Assembly (NCBI RefSeq): GCF_965232925.1
Contig: NZ_CBDDRA010000016.1
Span: 62,001 to 126,000, forward strand
From: Tumidithrix helvetica
GTDB taxonomy: Bacteria; Cyanobacteriota; Cyanobacteriia; Pseudanabaenales; Pseudanabaenaceae
Reading direction: 5' to 3'
Length of the DNA: 64,000 nucleotides
The notes beneath the pieces are model-generated. The model had not been told where the DNA came from and made no database searches. It saw only the letters and a program-made list of their open reading frames with translations. Position numbers and translations under genes: made by a program. Below are positions 9,404-17,987 of this stretch, one piece after another. Each line of letters starts with the position of its first letter. Position 1 is the stretch's first letter.

Positions 9404-10936
9404 ATGCCTGCCACCAAAGTTCTAGTTGTTGAAGATGAAGTAATTACAGGAAGAGTTATTTCAGAGGAACTAACCTTACTAGGATATATTGTCACCGATG
9501 TCGCTACCTCCGATCTAGAGGTAATTGCTAGCGTAGTTAAAAACAAACCCGACTTGGTGTTAATGGATATCATTCTGAAAGGATCGGCGCAGGATGGTAT
9601 CGCGATCGCTACGCTCCTGCGCCAACAGTTTCAAATCCCAGTGATTTATATTACTGCGCATACAGATGATGTCACGCTAAAGCGAACTAGGAATTCCGAA
9701 CCCTATGGGTATCTTGTGAAACCATTTAATGAGAGAGATTTACGCGTGGCGATTGAAACAGCCCTGTATAAACATCGCATGGAACGGCAACTTGTCGAGC
9801 GCGAAGAATTCCTCTCAGCGATTCTAAAATCGACCAATAATGCTGTTATTGCCACCGATAATGTCGCCACCATAACCTACATGAATCCCGCCGCCGAAAA
9901 TTTGACGGGATGGCAGCAAAAAGAGGCAACTGGAAGAAATGTGGCTGAAATTTTACAACTGGTTGATGAAAATACGGGTTGTGCCATTGCTAACCCCATT
10001 CCTCAGGTCTTGCGATCGGGAGAAGTCGCCCATCTAAATGACGGCACAGCGATATTAGATCGCCATGGAATTCAAAAACCCGTAGGCGATAGTGCATCCC
10101 CTATCTGTAGGGAACCTGGAATAATCGATGGCGCAGTTATGGTGCTTTGGGATATTAGCGATCGCCGCAAGGCAGAATCCTCAGAAGCAGAAAAAGTTGC
10201 AATACAAGAAGCCCTAAAAAAAGAGAAAGAACTTAACGAACTTAAATCAAAGTTTATTGCCATTGCCTCCCATGAATTGCGAACACCTTTGACGATCGTC
10301 ATGCTTGCAGCCGAGTATCTCCAAAATCCAAATCTAAACAATGATGTCATCCAAAGCCGCCTAGAGCGCATCAAAAAATCAGTCAAGCATATGACTGCCG
10401 TTCTAGAAAATATGTTAGCGCTGGGTAGATTTGCCTTAGAAATTTCCAGTTTTAAGCCCATTCTCACAAATTTGGAAACATTCTGTTTAGATCTCGTGGA
10501 GGAAATCAAATTCCTTTACCCCAACGATCGCAATAAGTCGGTTGTAATAAGTTTTTCTAGTCAAGGAACTTGCGATCGCGCTTGTATCGATCGAGACCTA
10601 CTGCGTCATATTTTGATGAACTTACTCTCGAACGCCATGAAATATTCTAATCATGGTGGCAGCGTTCAAATTGAACTCACCTGCGATCGGGAAGATTTTC
10701 TTTCTGCGCCTATAGCGAAATTTCTAATTCGCGATCGGGGCATTGGCATTCCTGCCAATGACTTACCTTTTGTGTTCGATCTCCATTATCGTGCTTCTAA
10801 TGTCAGCAAAACTCCTGGTTCTGGCATTGGCTTAGCGATCGCAAAACGTGCTGTAGAGATGCATAACGGTCAAATTAAAGTCGAGAGCGAGGTCGAGAAC
10901 GGTACAACATTTACGGTTACATTACCAATTGGCTAA
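9404..10936 (+). CDS. receiver-PAS-histidine kinase, tandem paralogue
   Basis: Cytoplasmic 510-residue kinase. The receiver (D55 in LVLMD) and PAS domain up to about residue 250 are close copies of the same part of the upstream protein, including the NSEPYGYLVKPF segment. After that it diverges into a shorter kinase core: HisKA with ASHELRTPLT (H290) and HATPase_c (LLSNAMKYSN, DRGIGIP, GSGIGLA). It has neither the second PAS nor the C-terminal receiver. The layout suggests duplication of a receiver-PAS module followed by different kinase halves. Both receivers could accept phosphate from the ethylene-receptor-like kinase; this is inference from gene order. Confidence 0.93.
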   Translation: MPATKVLVVEDEVITGRVISEELTLLGYIVTDVATSDLEVIASVVKNKPDLVLMDIILKGSAQDGIAIATLLRQQFQIPVIYITAHTDDVTLKRTRNSEPYGYLVKPFNERDLRVAIETALYKHRMERQLVEREEFLSAILKSTNNAVIATDNVATITYMNPAAENLTGWQQKEATGRNVAEILQLVDENTGCAIANPIPQVLRSGEVAHLNDGTAILDRHGIQKPVGDSASPICREPGIIDGAVMVLWDISDRRKAESSEAEKVAIQEALKKEKELNELKSKFIAIASHELRTPLTIVMLAAEYLQNPNLNNDVIQSRLERIKKSVKHMTAVLENMLALGRFALEISSFKPILTNLETFCLDLVEEIKFLYPNDRNKSVVISFSSQGTCDRACIDRDLLRHILMNLLSNAMKYSNHGGSVQIELTCDREDFLSAPIAKFLIRDRGIGIPANDLPFVFDLHYRASNVSKTPGSGIGLAIAKRAVEMHNGQIKVESEVENGTTFTVTLPIG

Positions 10937-10983
10937 AACGTTGGCTTTCACTCAGTTCGACCTCGCCCACTAACCTCCGCCAA
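10937..10983. repeat. CTCAG-type dispersed repeat, between convergent genes
   Basis: ACTCAGTTCGACCTCGCCC (10951-10969) followed by ACTAACCTCCG closely matches the copy at 57232-57263, with a few mismatches over about 31 bases. It lies between the stops of the kinase and peptidoglycan-binding genes. Confidence 0.55.
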
Positions 10984-11262
10984 CTAACTCGATGCACCAG
11001 GATTTGTACCGATGCCACCAAAAATCTGCCCAAAGGATTTACCAGTTGCTTCTACTACTGGATTGGCTTTTTTAGCTTCTAAAGCAGCCCATGTGGCTGA
11101 ACCCACGATACCGTCAGCATCGAGACTATGCTCGGTCTGAAATTCGATCACAGCCGCCTCAGTTTGGTCGCCAAAAACACCATCAGCATTGACTCCTAAC
11201 AATGTTTGTAAAAGAGTTACCTCTTCACTCGTATCTCCTTTATATAATTCTGCATGTGCCAT
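10984..11262 (-). CDS. small peptidoglycan-binding domain protein
   Basis: A 92-residue protein that is almost entirely one PG_binding_1 domain: VTLLQTLLGVNADGVFG, TEAAVIEFQTEHSLDADGIVG and TWAALE follow the family's repeat of Leu-rich helix, D-G-x-x-G loop and W-x-x-L end. No signal peptide or catalytic domain is present, which is unusual for a wall-binding module; small cytoplasmic-looking versions are common in cyanobacteria and of unknown role. A GGAGG ribosome site precedes the start. It points toward the kinase genes and ends 48 bases from them. Confidence 0.85.
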   Translation of the reverse strand: MAHAELYKGDTSEEVTLLQTLLGVNADGVFGDQTEAAVIEFQTEHSLDADGIVGSATWAALEAKKANPVVEATGKSFGQIFGGIGTNPGASS

Positions 11263-11446
11263 GGATAAGTCCTCCTTAAAAATGTGTAAAAACCGAACAT
11301 TGCCAAAAATAAAAATCCACCCTTTAGTTTAGAGTATGTTTGAGAACTTTTTAATCTCTCTGCTCAATCGGATCGCTTAGTTTAACGTCAGTTAGATACT
11401 TCCACGCTCGGGTGTTCCAATCACCGATCTTGGCTGTAGCGAAAAC

Positions 11447-12103
11447 TCAACACATTAAAGTAGCGAGCACGCATCGATCGGCATTTACACCCGCAAAAAA
11501 TATCGTAGTTCTACCCAAATTGCGCAGAATGCTATCGAGGGGCGTATCCCAAAATCCACTCATGCGATACTTGGCGACATGAATATCCGTAGGCTCTGGT
11601 TGCAACTCATCGACGATCGCGGCTGCCCAGCTATGCTCGATTAAAACTGGCGCACCGTTGGCAGGCAGGGGATCGCCCAGCCCTATTCCATGACCCGTGG
11701 GATTATAGACATGACGCAAGCCTGCGCTAATGTTCAACAAATCTGGTCGATTTCCCCAATTCAACCAGATTATCGGTACTTTTTGCGATCGCAACGCGGG
11801 TAATAGGGTTTGCAAGGGAGCAATAGGAGCGCGCGCAGGTGCAACATCAACGCCAATATGCGCTAGCCAACCATCGGGGTGACAGAAATCATTCTGCATA
11901 TCCACGATAATTGCTGCACTTTTTGCCAAATCTATCCTGAGCTTCTTTGTCTCTGTAGACAGCACGATCGGCTGCGGTATCAGGGGTGGGCGGGTTAGAT
12001 CTGCGATCGCCTCATTTACAAGCCAGGCATTAGGCAGTATGCCAAGGGGATACAATTTAGAAGAAGCCCTATTTGAATTTGAGTCCATCCCTTTCCACCT
12101 CAT
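11447..12103 (-). pseudogene. isochorismatase-family cysteine hydrolase, truncated at the C-terminus
   Basis: The fold of the isochorismatase/nicotinamidase family is clear: catalytic Asp in AIIVDMQNDF, Lys in HVAKYRMSGFWDT, and the nucleophile region GVNADRCVLATL with its Cys. The frame stops only four codons after that Cys (ATLMC, stop), whereas family members continue for roughly 40-60 residues forming the last strands and helices. Neither other frame downstream restores the missing part. The protein is therefore either a recently 3'-truncated remnant or a very short variant. The start at 12103 may be too early; MDSNSN at 12088 is an alternative. Confidence 0.75.
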
Positions 12104-12356
12104 GCTCTGCTATGAAATGCTAGCACCATCGGTCAGACTGCTCACCGCTTGCAGATCGGGGGACGCGACCAATTCTAGATAGAGGAGGAGGATTAAAATT
12201 GTGCGATCGCCTCACGCTACTTTTTCTCGCTTTCAGGGAGTCAAATGTATTCTTTATAACAGATTTAGAATTTGTTGATAAGATCGATTGGAGTACTTAA
12301 ATTTTACGTTTAAAACACTACGCCTCAATAATTACCAAACTGGAGGTTCTGAGGAA
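12104..12356. other. intergenic spacer upstream of SSADH gene
   Basis: Divergent spacer of 253 bases. The SSADH frame is open back to 12288, but its first 23 codons do not resemble the family. A GGAGG box occurs at 12342 and GAGGA at 12351, the latter being close to the chosen start. No repeat or clear promoter was identified. Confidence 0.4.
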
Positions 12357-13739
12357 ATGTCGATCGCCTCTACAAATCCAACGACTGGGGAAGTCGTTCA
12401 GACTTTTATCGCCCTGACAAGTTCTGAACTCGATACCAAGTTAGCGCTTGCCGAACGAGCATTCACAACCTATCGCCACATTAGTTTTGCTCAAAAAGCA
12501 GGTTGGATGCATAAAGCTGTAGATATTCTAGAAGCGCGTAAGCTAGAATTTGCCAAATTAATGACCTTAGAAATGGGAAAGCCTCTGCTCAGCGCGATCG
12601 CCGAAGTTGAAAAATCGGCTTTGGTTTGTCGTTTTTATGCTGAGAATGCCGAACAATTTCTAGGGGATGTATCCATCCCAACTGCCGCCAGTCGTTCTTT
12701 TGTACGCTATCAGCCTTTGGGGATTATTCTCGCGGTCATGCCTTGGAACTTTCCATTTTGGCAAGTATTTCGATTTGCTGCGCCAGCGCTGATGGCGGGC
12801 AATATTGGTTTGTTAAAACATGCCTCTAACGTTCCTCAGTGTGCTTTGGCAATCGAGGAGATCTTCCAAGCCGCAGGATTTCCCACAGGAGTATTTCAAA
12901 CCCTGTTAGTTGGGGCAAATCGCGTTGCAGAAATTGTGAAAGACGGGCGGGTTAAAGCTGCTACGCTCACGGGTAGCGAACCTGCGGGTCAGAGTCTCGC
13001 CGCGATCGCGGGTCACGAAATCAAAAAAACCGTATTGGAACTGGGTGGTAGCGATCCATTTATCGTGCTCAAAAGCGCCAATCTAGAAGAAGCTGTTTCT
13101 ACTGCGATCGCAGCGCGAATGCTCAACAGCGGTCAGTCTTGTATTGCCGCCAAGCGCTTTATTGTCGAAGCTGCGATCGCAGCGGAATTTGAGCAACGCC
13201 TCGTTGAAGGATACAAAGCCTTAAAGGTAGGCGATCCGATGCTCCCTGAAACCGATATTGGTCCCTTAGCTACCGATCGCATTCGTCAAGAACTCGATCT
13301 CCAAGTACAGAAATCGGTTCAACATGGTGCCAAACTGCTGATCGGGGGTGATATGCATATCTATAGCCATACGCCTTTAGCCAAGGGAAACTTCTATCCA
13401 CCCACAATTTTGAGCGATATTCCCAAGGGTTGTCCTGCCTATGCCGATGAGTTATTTGGACCTGTGGCTTCCCTGTTTCGGGTTGCAGATATTGACGAAG
13501 CGATCGCCCTCGCCAATTGCACGCCCTTTGGTCTAGGTGCTAGTGCATGGACAACCGATCTGCAGGAACAAGAGCGTCTGATTAACGATCTTGAAGCTGG
13601 AGCCGTGTTTATTAACAGTATGGTCAAATCCGATCCGAAATTGCCTTTTGGGGGAATTAAGCGATCGGGATATGGCAGAGAACTGGGCATTCAAGGCATC
13701 CAAGAATTTGTCAACATCAAAACCGTTTGCGTGCAATAA
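12357..13739 (+). CDS. gabD: succinic semialdehyde dehydrogenase
   Basis: Aldehyde dehydrogenase oxidising succinic semialdehyde to succinate with NAD(P). The ATG at 12357 gives MSIASTNPTTGEVV, the standard start of this group (460 residues), preceded by GAGGA. Visible motifs are MPWNFPFWQVFR, the catalytic Glu in LELGGSDPFIVL, the nucleophile Cys in NSGQSCIAAKRF and PFGGIKRSGYGRELG near the end. It lies 50 bases upstream of the 2-oxoglutarate decarboxylase gene. That pair, known from Synechococcus PCC 7002, converts 2-oxoglutarate to succinate and replaces 2-oxoglutarate dehydrogenase. Substrate assignment rests on this neighbour. Confidence 0.9.
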   Translation: MSIASTNPTTGEVVQTFIALTSSELDTKLALAERAFTTYRHISFAQKAGWMHKAVDILEARKLEFAKLMTLEMGKPLLSAIAEVEKSALVCRFYAENAEQFLGDVSIPTAASRSFVRYQPLGIILAVMPWNFPFWQVFRFAAPALMAGNIGLLKHASNVPQCALAIEEIFQAAGFPTGVFQTLLVGANRVAEIVKDGRVKAATLTGSEPAGQSLAAIAGHEIKKTVLELGGSDPFIVLKSANLEEAVSTAIAARMLNSGQSCIAAKRFIVEAAIAAEFEQRLVEGYKALKVGDPMLPETDIGPLATDRIRQELDLQVQKSVQHGAKLLIGGDMHIYSHTPLAKGNFYPPTILSDIPKGCPAYADELFGPVASLFRVADIDEAIALANCTPFGLGASAWTTDLQEQERLINDLEAGAVFINSMVKSDPKLPFGGIKRSGYGRELGIQGIQEFVNIKTVCVQ

Positions 13740-13789
13740 AACTTGACTATTGTTCGCTACAGAGAATTTACCGAACCATTAATAAACCT

Positions 13790-15427
13790 ATGAATACCGC
13801 CGAACTATTAGTCCGTTGTCTTGAAAATGAGGGGGTTCAATATATCTTTGGACTCCCTGGCGAGGAAAATTTAGAGGTCATCAATGCCCTAGAGAATTCC
13901 TCCATTCAATTTATCACCACCCGCCACGAACAAGGGGCGGCGTTTATGGCAGATGTCTATGGGCGGCTCACGGGGAAACCAGGCGTATGCCTATCAACCT
14001 TAGGTCCAGGGGCAACCAATTTAATGACAGGTGTCGCCGATGCCAACCTTGACTGCGCTCCCTTGGTGGCGATCACAGGACAAGTAGGCACCGATCGCAT
14101 GCATATCGAATCGCATCAATATCTCGATCTCGTGGCAATGTTTGAGCCCGTAACCAAATGGAATGCCCAGATCGTGCGTCCTAGCATTACCCCCGAAATT
14201 GTGCGTAAAGCTTTTAAACTTGCACAAACAGAAAAGCCAGGAGCCGTGCATATTGACCTACCTGAGAATATCGCGGCGATGGAGGTAATGGGAAAACCTT
14301 TGACCGTAGATGACAACAGCAGAATGTATGCCTCTTACCGAAGTTTAGGCGATGCTGCCATGCTGATTGCCAAAGCCAAAAATCCTCTAATTTTGGTGGG
14401 CAATGGTGCGATTCGCTCCAAAGCTAGTCAAGCGCTCACAGACTTTGCTACAAGGCTCAATATTCCTGTGGTGAATACCTTTATGGGTAAGGGCGTGATT
14501 CCCTACACCCATCCTCTGGCGATGTGGACGATTGGTTTACAACAGCGAGATTTGATCAACTGCGCCTTTGATGAAACCGATCTGGTGATTGCCGTAGGCT
14601 ACGACCTGATCGAATACTCGCCCAAAAAATGGAATGCTCTGGGTACAATCCCGATTATTCACATTGGCGAAAATCGGGCGGAAGTTGATAGCAGCTATAT
14701 TCCTAAGGTGGAAATTGTGGGCGATATCTCTGATGCCCTCAATGAAATTATGCACCGCGTCGATCGCTCTGGGAAGCCTGACCCCCACGCCTTACAACTC
14801 AGACCTAGCATTCTGGCTGACTACGAGCAGTACGCTGATGACGAAGGGTTTCCAGTGAAACCCCAAAAAGTTGTCTATGATGTCCGCCAAGTTATGGGAG
14901 CTGAAGATATCGTGATTTCTGATGTGGGTGCCCATAAAATCTGGATGGCAAGGCACTACCACTGCGATCGCCCTAACACCTGCATCATCTCCAATGGGTT
15001 TGCCGCCATGGGGATCGCCATCCCCGGGGCAGTTGCAGCCAAATTGGTCTATCCCAATCGCAAGATCATTGCAATCACTGGCGATGGTGGTTTTATGATG
15101 AATATGCAAGAACTGGAAACCGCCGTGCGCATAGGTACGCCGTTTGTCACCTTAATCTTTAATGACGGTGGCTATGGCTTGATCGAATGGAAACAAAACA
15201 TTCACTTTGGTAAATCCGCCCATGTCAGGTTTGGGAATCCTGATTTTGTCAAGCTTGCCGAGAGTATGGGGCTAATTGGCTATCGGGTTGAGTCCGCGAT
15301 CGATTTGATCCCAACGTTAAAAGAAGCACTGGAACAGTCAGTACCCACCGTAATTGACTGCCCCGTTGACTATCGTGAAAACATGCTATTCACCCGAAAA
15401 GTTGGTGATATCACCTGTGCTATTTAG
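13790..15427 (+). CDS. 2-oxoglutarate decarboxylase (acetolactate synthase-like, ThDP-dependent)
   Basis: Decarboxylates 2-oxoglutarate to succinic semialdehyde, which the enzyme encoded just upstream oxidises. It belongs to the IlvB-like ThDP family: FGLPGEENLEV, catalytic Glu E47 in TTRHEQGAAFM, LGPGATNL, and the ThDP/Mg motif GDGGFMMN...NDGGYGL. From the ATG at 13790 the protein has 545 residues, as expected for the characterised cyanobacterial enzyme, and no N-terminal extension. Sequence alone does not exclude acetolactate synthase, but the partner gene and the absence of a small subunit gene nearby favour the decarboxylase. Confidence 0.88.
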   Translation: MNTAELLVRCLENEGVQYIFGLPGEENLEVINALENSSIQFITTRHEQGAAFMADVYGRLTGKPGVCLSTLGPGATNLMTGVADANLDCAPLVAITGQVGTDRMHIESHQYLDLVAMFEPVTKWNAQIVRPSITPEIVRKAFKLAQTEKPGAVHIDLPENIAAMEVMGKPLTVDDNSRMYASYRSLGDAAMLIAKAKNPLILVGNGAIRSKASQALTDFATRLNIPVVNTFMGKGVIPYTHPLAMWTIGLQQRDLINCAFDETDLVIAVGYDLIEYSPKKWNALGTIPIIHIGENRAEVDSSYIPKVEIVGDISDALNEIMHRVDRSGKPDPHALQLRPSILADYEQYADDEGFPVKPQKVVYDVRQVMGAEDIVISDVGAHKIWMARHYHCDRPNTCIISNGFAAMGIAIPGAVAAKLVYPNRKIIAITGDGGFMMNMQELETAVRIGTPFVTLIFNDGGYGLIEWKQNIHFGKSAHVRFGNPDFVKLAESMGLIGYRVESAIDLIPTLKEALEQSVPTVIDCPVDYRENMLFTRKVGDITCAI

Positions 15428-15505
15428 ACTTGAAATAAGCTGCGATCGCAAAGGTTGAAATTACAAAGGTAAAGTGTGAAGATTTCAAGGATCTTTGGGG
15501 TTAAA

Positions 15506-15760
15506 TTATGTCGTAATTGGCACAAATCTTGACTGATGACGGGGTAATTGTCGTACAGAGACCCGCTTAAGTCTTAATTTAACTTCAAATTCTTTAATAT
15601 AATCAACAGCCTCTCCTTTACTTTCTCGCTTATCGAGTTGTTCTAACAAAGCAAAAATCTCCTTGTCTAGCCCCGGTTCTCCACTAAATAAGTGCATGAG
15701 GGTTTCGCTGCAGTCATCATCAGGATAGATGGGAATGTAGTAGATGTATGGGGTATCCAT
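15506..15760 (-). CDS. hypothetical protein, 84 residues
   Basis: Not recognised. The sequence MDTPYIYYIPIYPDDD starts with an aromatic, acidic segment, has a Leu-rich helical middle (FALLEQLDKRES) and ends in a basic part. No signal peptide or membrane helix. It lies alone between the decarboxylase and moeB genes, on the opposite strand. Acidic small proteins of this kind occur in toxin-antitoxin settings, but no partner is present. Confidence 0.5.
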   Translation of the reverse strand: MDTPYIYYIPIYPDDDCSETLMHLFSGEPGLDKEIFALLEQLDKRESKGEAVDYIKEFEVKLRLKRVSVRQLPRHQSRFVPITT

Positions 15761-16001
15761 AAGCGGTTACTTTATACTTAAATTAAGTGGGTGACGATAG
15801 GCACATGGCGAGCATCTGCAACTAAAATGACTGCGATCGCAATCCATGCTTATGCATCAAATCAAATTATTCATCAAATATAGACCAGTTAGATGTGATT
15901 CGACAGACATAGAATCTTAAGCTCTGACTAAGAAATGTTTTTGATTCCCGCAAAACAACCAGATCGTTCCATGATTAACAAAGGTAATTCTGACTCAACC
16001 T

Positions 16002-17168
16002 ATGCTTGACCCTGACCTTAATAATATTCAACTTAGTCCAGATGACTACGAGCGGTATTCGCGTCATCTGATTTTGCCCGAGGTGGGCGTAGAAGGACAA
16101 AAACGACTCAAAGCCGCCAGTGTACTTTGTATCGGTACGGGGGGCTTAGGCTCTCCCCTACTGTTGTATCTTGCAGCGGCTGGCATCGGACGCATCGGCA
16201 TTGTGGACTTCGATGTGGTGGACACATCCAATCTTCAGCGTCAAGTGATTCATGGCACAAACTGGGTTGGTAAACCAAAAATCGAATCTGCCAAAGCAAG
16301 AATCTTAGAAATCAACCCCTACTGCCAGATCGATCTATACAACACGCATTTATCTTCGGCAAATGCCCTAGAGATTATGGCTCCCTACGACATTGTTGTT
16401 GATGGCACAGATAATTTCCCCACCCGTTATTTAGTTAACGATGCTTGCGTGCTGCTAAATAAACCCAATGTTTACGGCTCGATATTCCGCTTTGAAGGGC
16501 AAGCCACTGTCTTCAATTATCAGGATGGCCCCAATTATCGCGATCTCTATCCAGAGCCACCGCCTCCTGGGCTAGTTCCCTCCTGCGCTGAAGGTGGAGT
16601 CTTAGGGATTTTACCTGGGATTATAGGGGTGATCCAAGCAACAGAAACGGTCAAAATTGTGCTTGGACAAGGAAATACGCTAAGCGGGCGTTTATTACTT
16701 TATGATGCCCTCAAGATGACTTTTCGTGAGTTAAAGTTGCGTCCTAATCCCGAGCGACCTAAGATCGAGAAGTTGATTGATTACGAAATGTTCTGTGGTA
16801 TTCCCCAAGCAGCAGCCACAGAATCACAACAACAAATTTCTGAGATTACCGTTCGCGAACTCAAGCAGATTATTGATGCAGGTGCAAAGGATTATTTAAT
16901 CGTGGATGTTCGTAACCCCAACGAATGGGAAATTGGCAAAATCCCTAACACCGTCTTGATCCCCTTACCTGAAATTGAGAATGGTAAGGGTGTGGACAAA
17001 GTTAGATCGTTGCTCAATGGGCACAAACTCATTGCGCATTGCAAGATGGGAGGACGCTCTGCAAAGGCATTGGGTATTCTCAAGCAAGCTGGCATTGATG
17101 GCATTAATGTCAAAGGTGGCATTAACGCTTGGAGCCAAGAGATCGATCCTTCTATACCTAAATACTAA
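16002..17168 (+). CDS. moeB: adenylyltransferase/sulfurtransferase MoeB-type, E1-like domain fused to rhodanese
   Basis: Activates the C-terminal Gly of a small sulfur-carrier protein (MoaD or ThiS type) by adenylation and can transfer sulfur from its rhodanese domain. Residues 1-265 are the ThiF/MoeB domain: YSRHLILPEVG, ATP-binding GTGGLGSP, NLQRQVIHG, DGTDNFPTRYLVND and the catalytic-type Cys in PSCAEGGVLG. Residues 285-388 are the rhodanese with Cys in HCKMGGRSAKAL. The two CxxC zinc motifs of the classical family are absent: the first site reads YRDLYPEPP and the second has a single Cys near MFCGIPQ. I believe this is usual in cyanobacterial orthologues. No other cofactor genes are adjacent. 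Confidence 0.9.
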   Translation: MLDPDLNNIQLSPDDYERYSRHLILPEVGVEGQKRLKAASVLCIGTGGLGSPLLLYLAAAGIGRIGIVDFDVVDTSNLQRQVIHGTNWVGKPKIESAKARILEINPYCQIDLYNTHLSSANALEIMAPYDIVVDGTDNFPTRYLVNDACVLLNKPNVYGSIFRFEGQATVFNYQDGPNYRDLYPEPPPPGLVPSCAEGGVLGILPGIIGVIQATETVKIVLGQGNTLSGRLLLYDALKMTFRELKLRPNPERPKIEKLIDYEMFCGIPQAAATESQQQISEITVRELKQIIDAGAKDYLIVDVRNPNEWEIGKIPNTVLIPLPEIENGKGVDKVRSLLNGHKLIAHCKMGGRSAKALGILKQAGIDGINVKGGINAWSQEIDPSIPKY

Positions 17169-17215
17169 AATGGCTTTGGCTTCGCTCAGCCACCGTTAGC
17201 TGAGAATTAGGCGCA
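17169..17215. repeat. CTCAG-type dispersed palindrome downstream of moeB
   Basis: GGCTTTGGCTTCGCTCAGCC followed by ACCGTTAGCTGAG contains the GGCTTCG...CTCAGCC core shared with the hairpin at 46741-46774. It begins immediately after the moeB stop and may act as its terminator or mRNA stabiliser. Confidence 0.45.
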
Positions 17216-17364
17216 TAAGCAAAAATTACTAAACCAGTTCCTAGATCGCTACTTTGGGTATAAGTTAGTTGTAAAGGGGTTAGAAATAATTACTACCCCT
17301 TTATAGCTTTATAGTGAACTGTTAGGGATTATTCTGACGATCTAGTTCTAATAAGGGTAAATCA

Positions 17365-17919
17365 TTGAGCGCTGAGTGGGTTTTAGAGCAATATAGTCAA
17401 GGGGTCAGGGATTTTTCTATTCTCGATCTCGGTGGGCTGAAATTGAGAGGCGCAGTGTTAAGTGGGGTCGATCTGAGGGGAGCCAATCTCAAGAATGTCG
17501 ATTTGAGCAGTGCCAACCTAATTGATGCCGATCTGAGTGGGGCTAATTTAATTGAGACAAATTTTAGGGGTGCCATACTCAGAAACACAAACTTTTCCGA
17601 TGCCGATCTAAGTTGGGCTAACTTAACTTGGGCAAATCTAACAGAGGCAAAATTTGTCCGAAGCAACCTCAGTGTTGCTAACTTTAGTGGTGCTAACTTG
17701 ATTGATGCCGATTTTACCCGTGCAAATCTTAAGGGCACAAATCTTAGAGGCACAAATCTTAGAGGTGCTAGGTTCGTAGGTCTAAAATCAATTACTGATG
17801 CAGATTTTACAGGTGTAAAAAATCTTCCTGATGCAACCAGAGCTTATTTATGCTCGATCGCCGAAGGTATGCACCCATTTACTAAAAACGATACCAGAAG
17901 CACGCTAGGCTGTCTTTAG
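17365..17919 (+). CDS. pentapeptide repeat protein
   Basis: A 184-residue protein made of A(D/N)LXX units from about residue 20 to 150: runs such as LRGANLKNVDLSSANLIDAD and later TNLRGTNLRGA. Such repeats fold as a right-handed quadrilateral beta helix. There is no signal peptide or enzymatic domain; cyanobacteria have many of these, mostly of unknown function. The tail contains two Cys (YLCSIAEG and LGCL end). The start is a TTG (17365) after a weak GGG site, chosen because it is the first start codon of the frame before the repeats. Confidence 0.85.
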   Translation: MSAEWVLEQYSQGVRDFSILDLGGLKLRGAVLSGVDLRGANLKNVDLSSANLIDADLSGANLIETNFRGAILRNTNFSDADLSWANLTWANLTEAKFVRSNLSVANFSGANLIDADFTRANLKGTNLRGTNLRGARFVGLKSITDADFTGVKNLPDATRAYLCSIAEGMHPFTKNDTRSTLGCL

Positions 17920-17987
17920 AATTGCAGTTGATAGTTGGTAGTTGGCAGTTTCTTGAAAGCCAAGGGCTATTAGCCAAGAGCTATTTA

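Noticed and set aside
13727..13789. upstream extension of the 2-oxoglutarate decarboxylase frame
   Set aside because: Extension overlaps the SSADH stop and lacks conservation; ATG 13790 gives the expected 545 residues.
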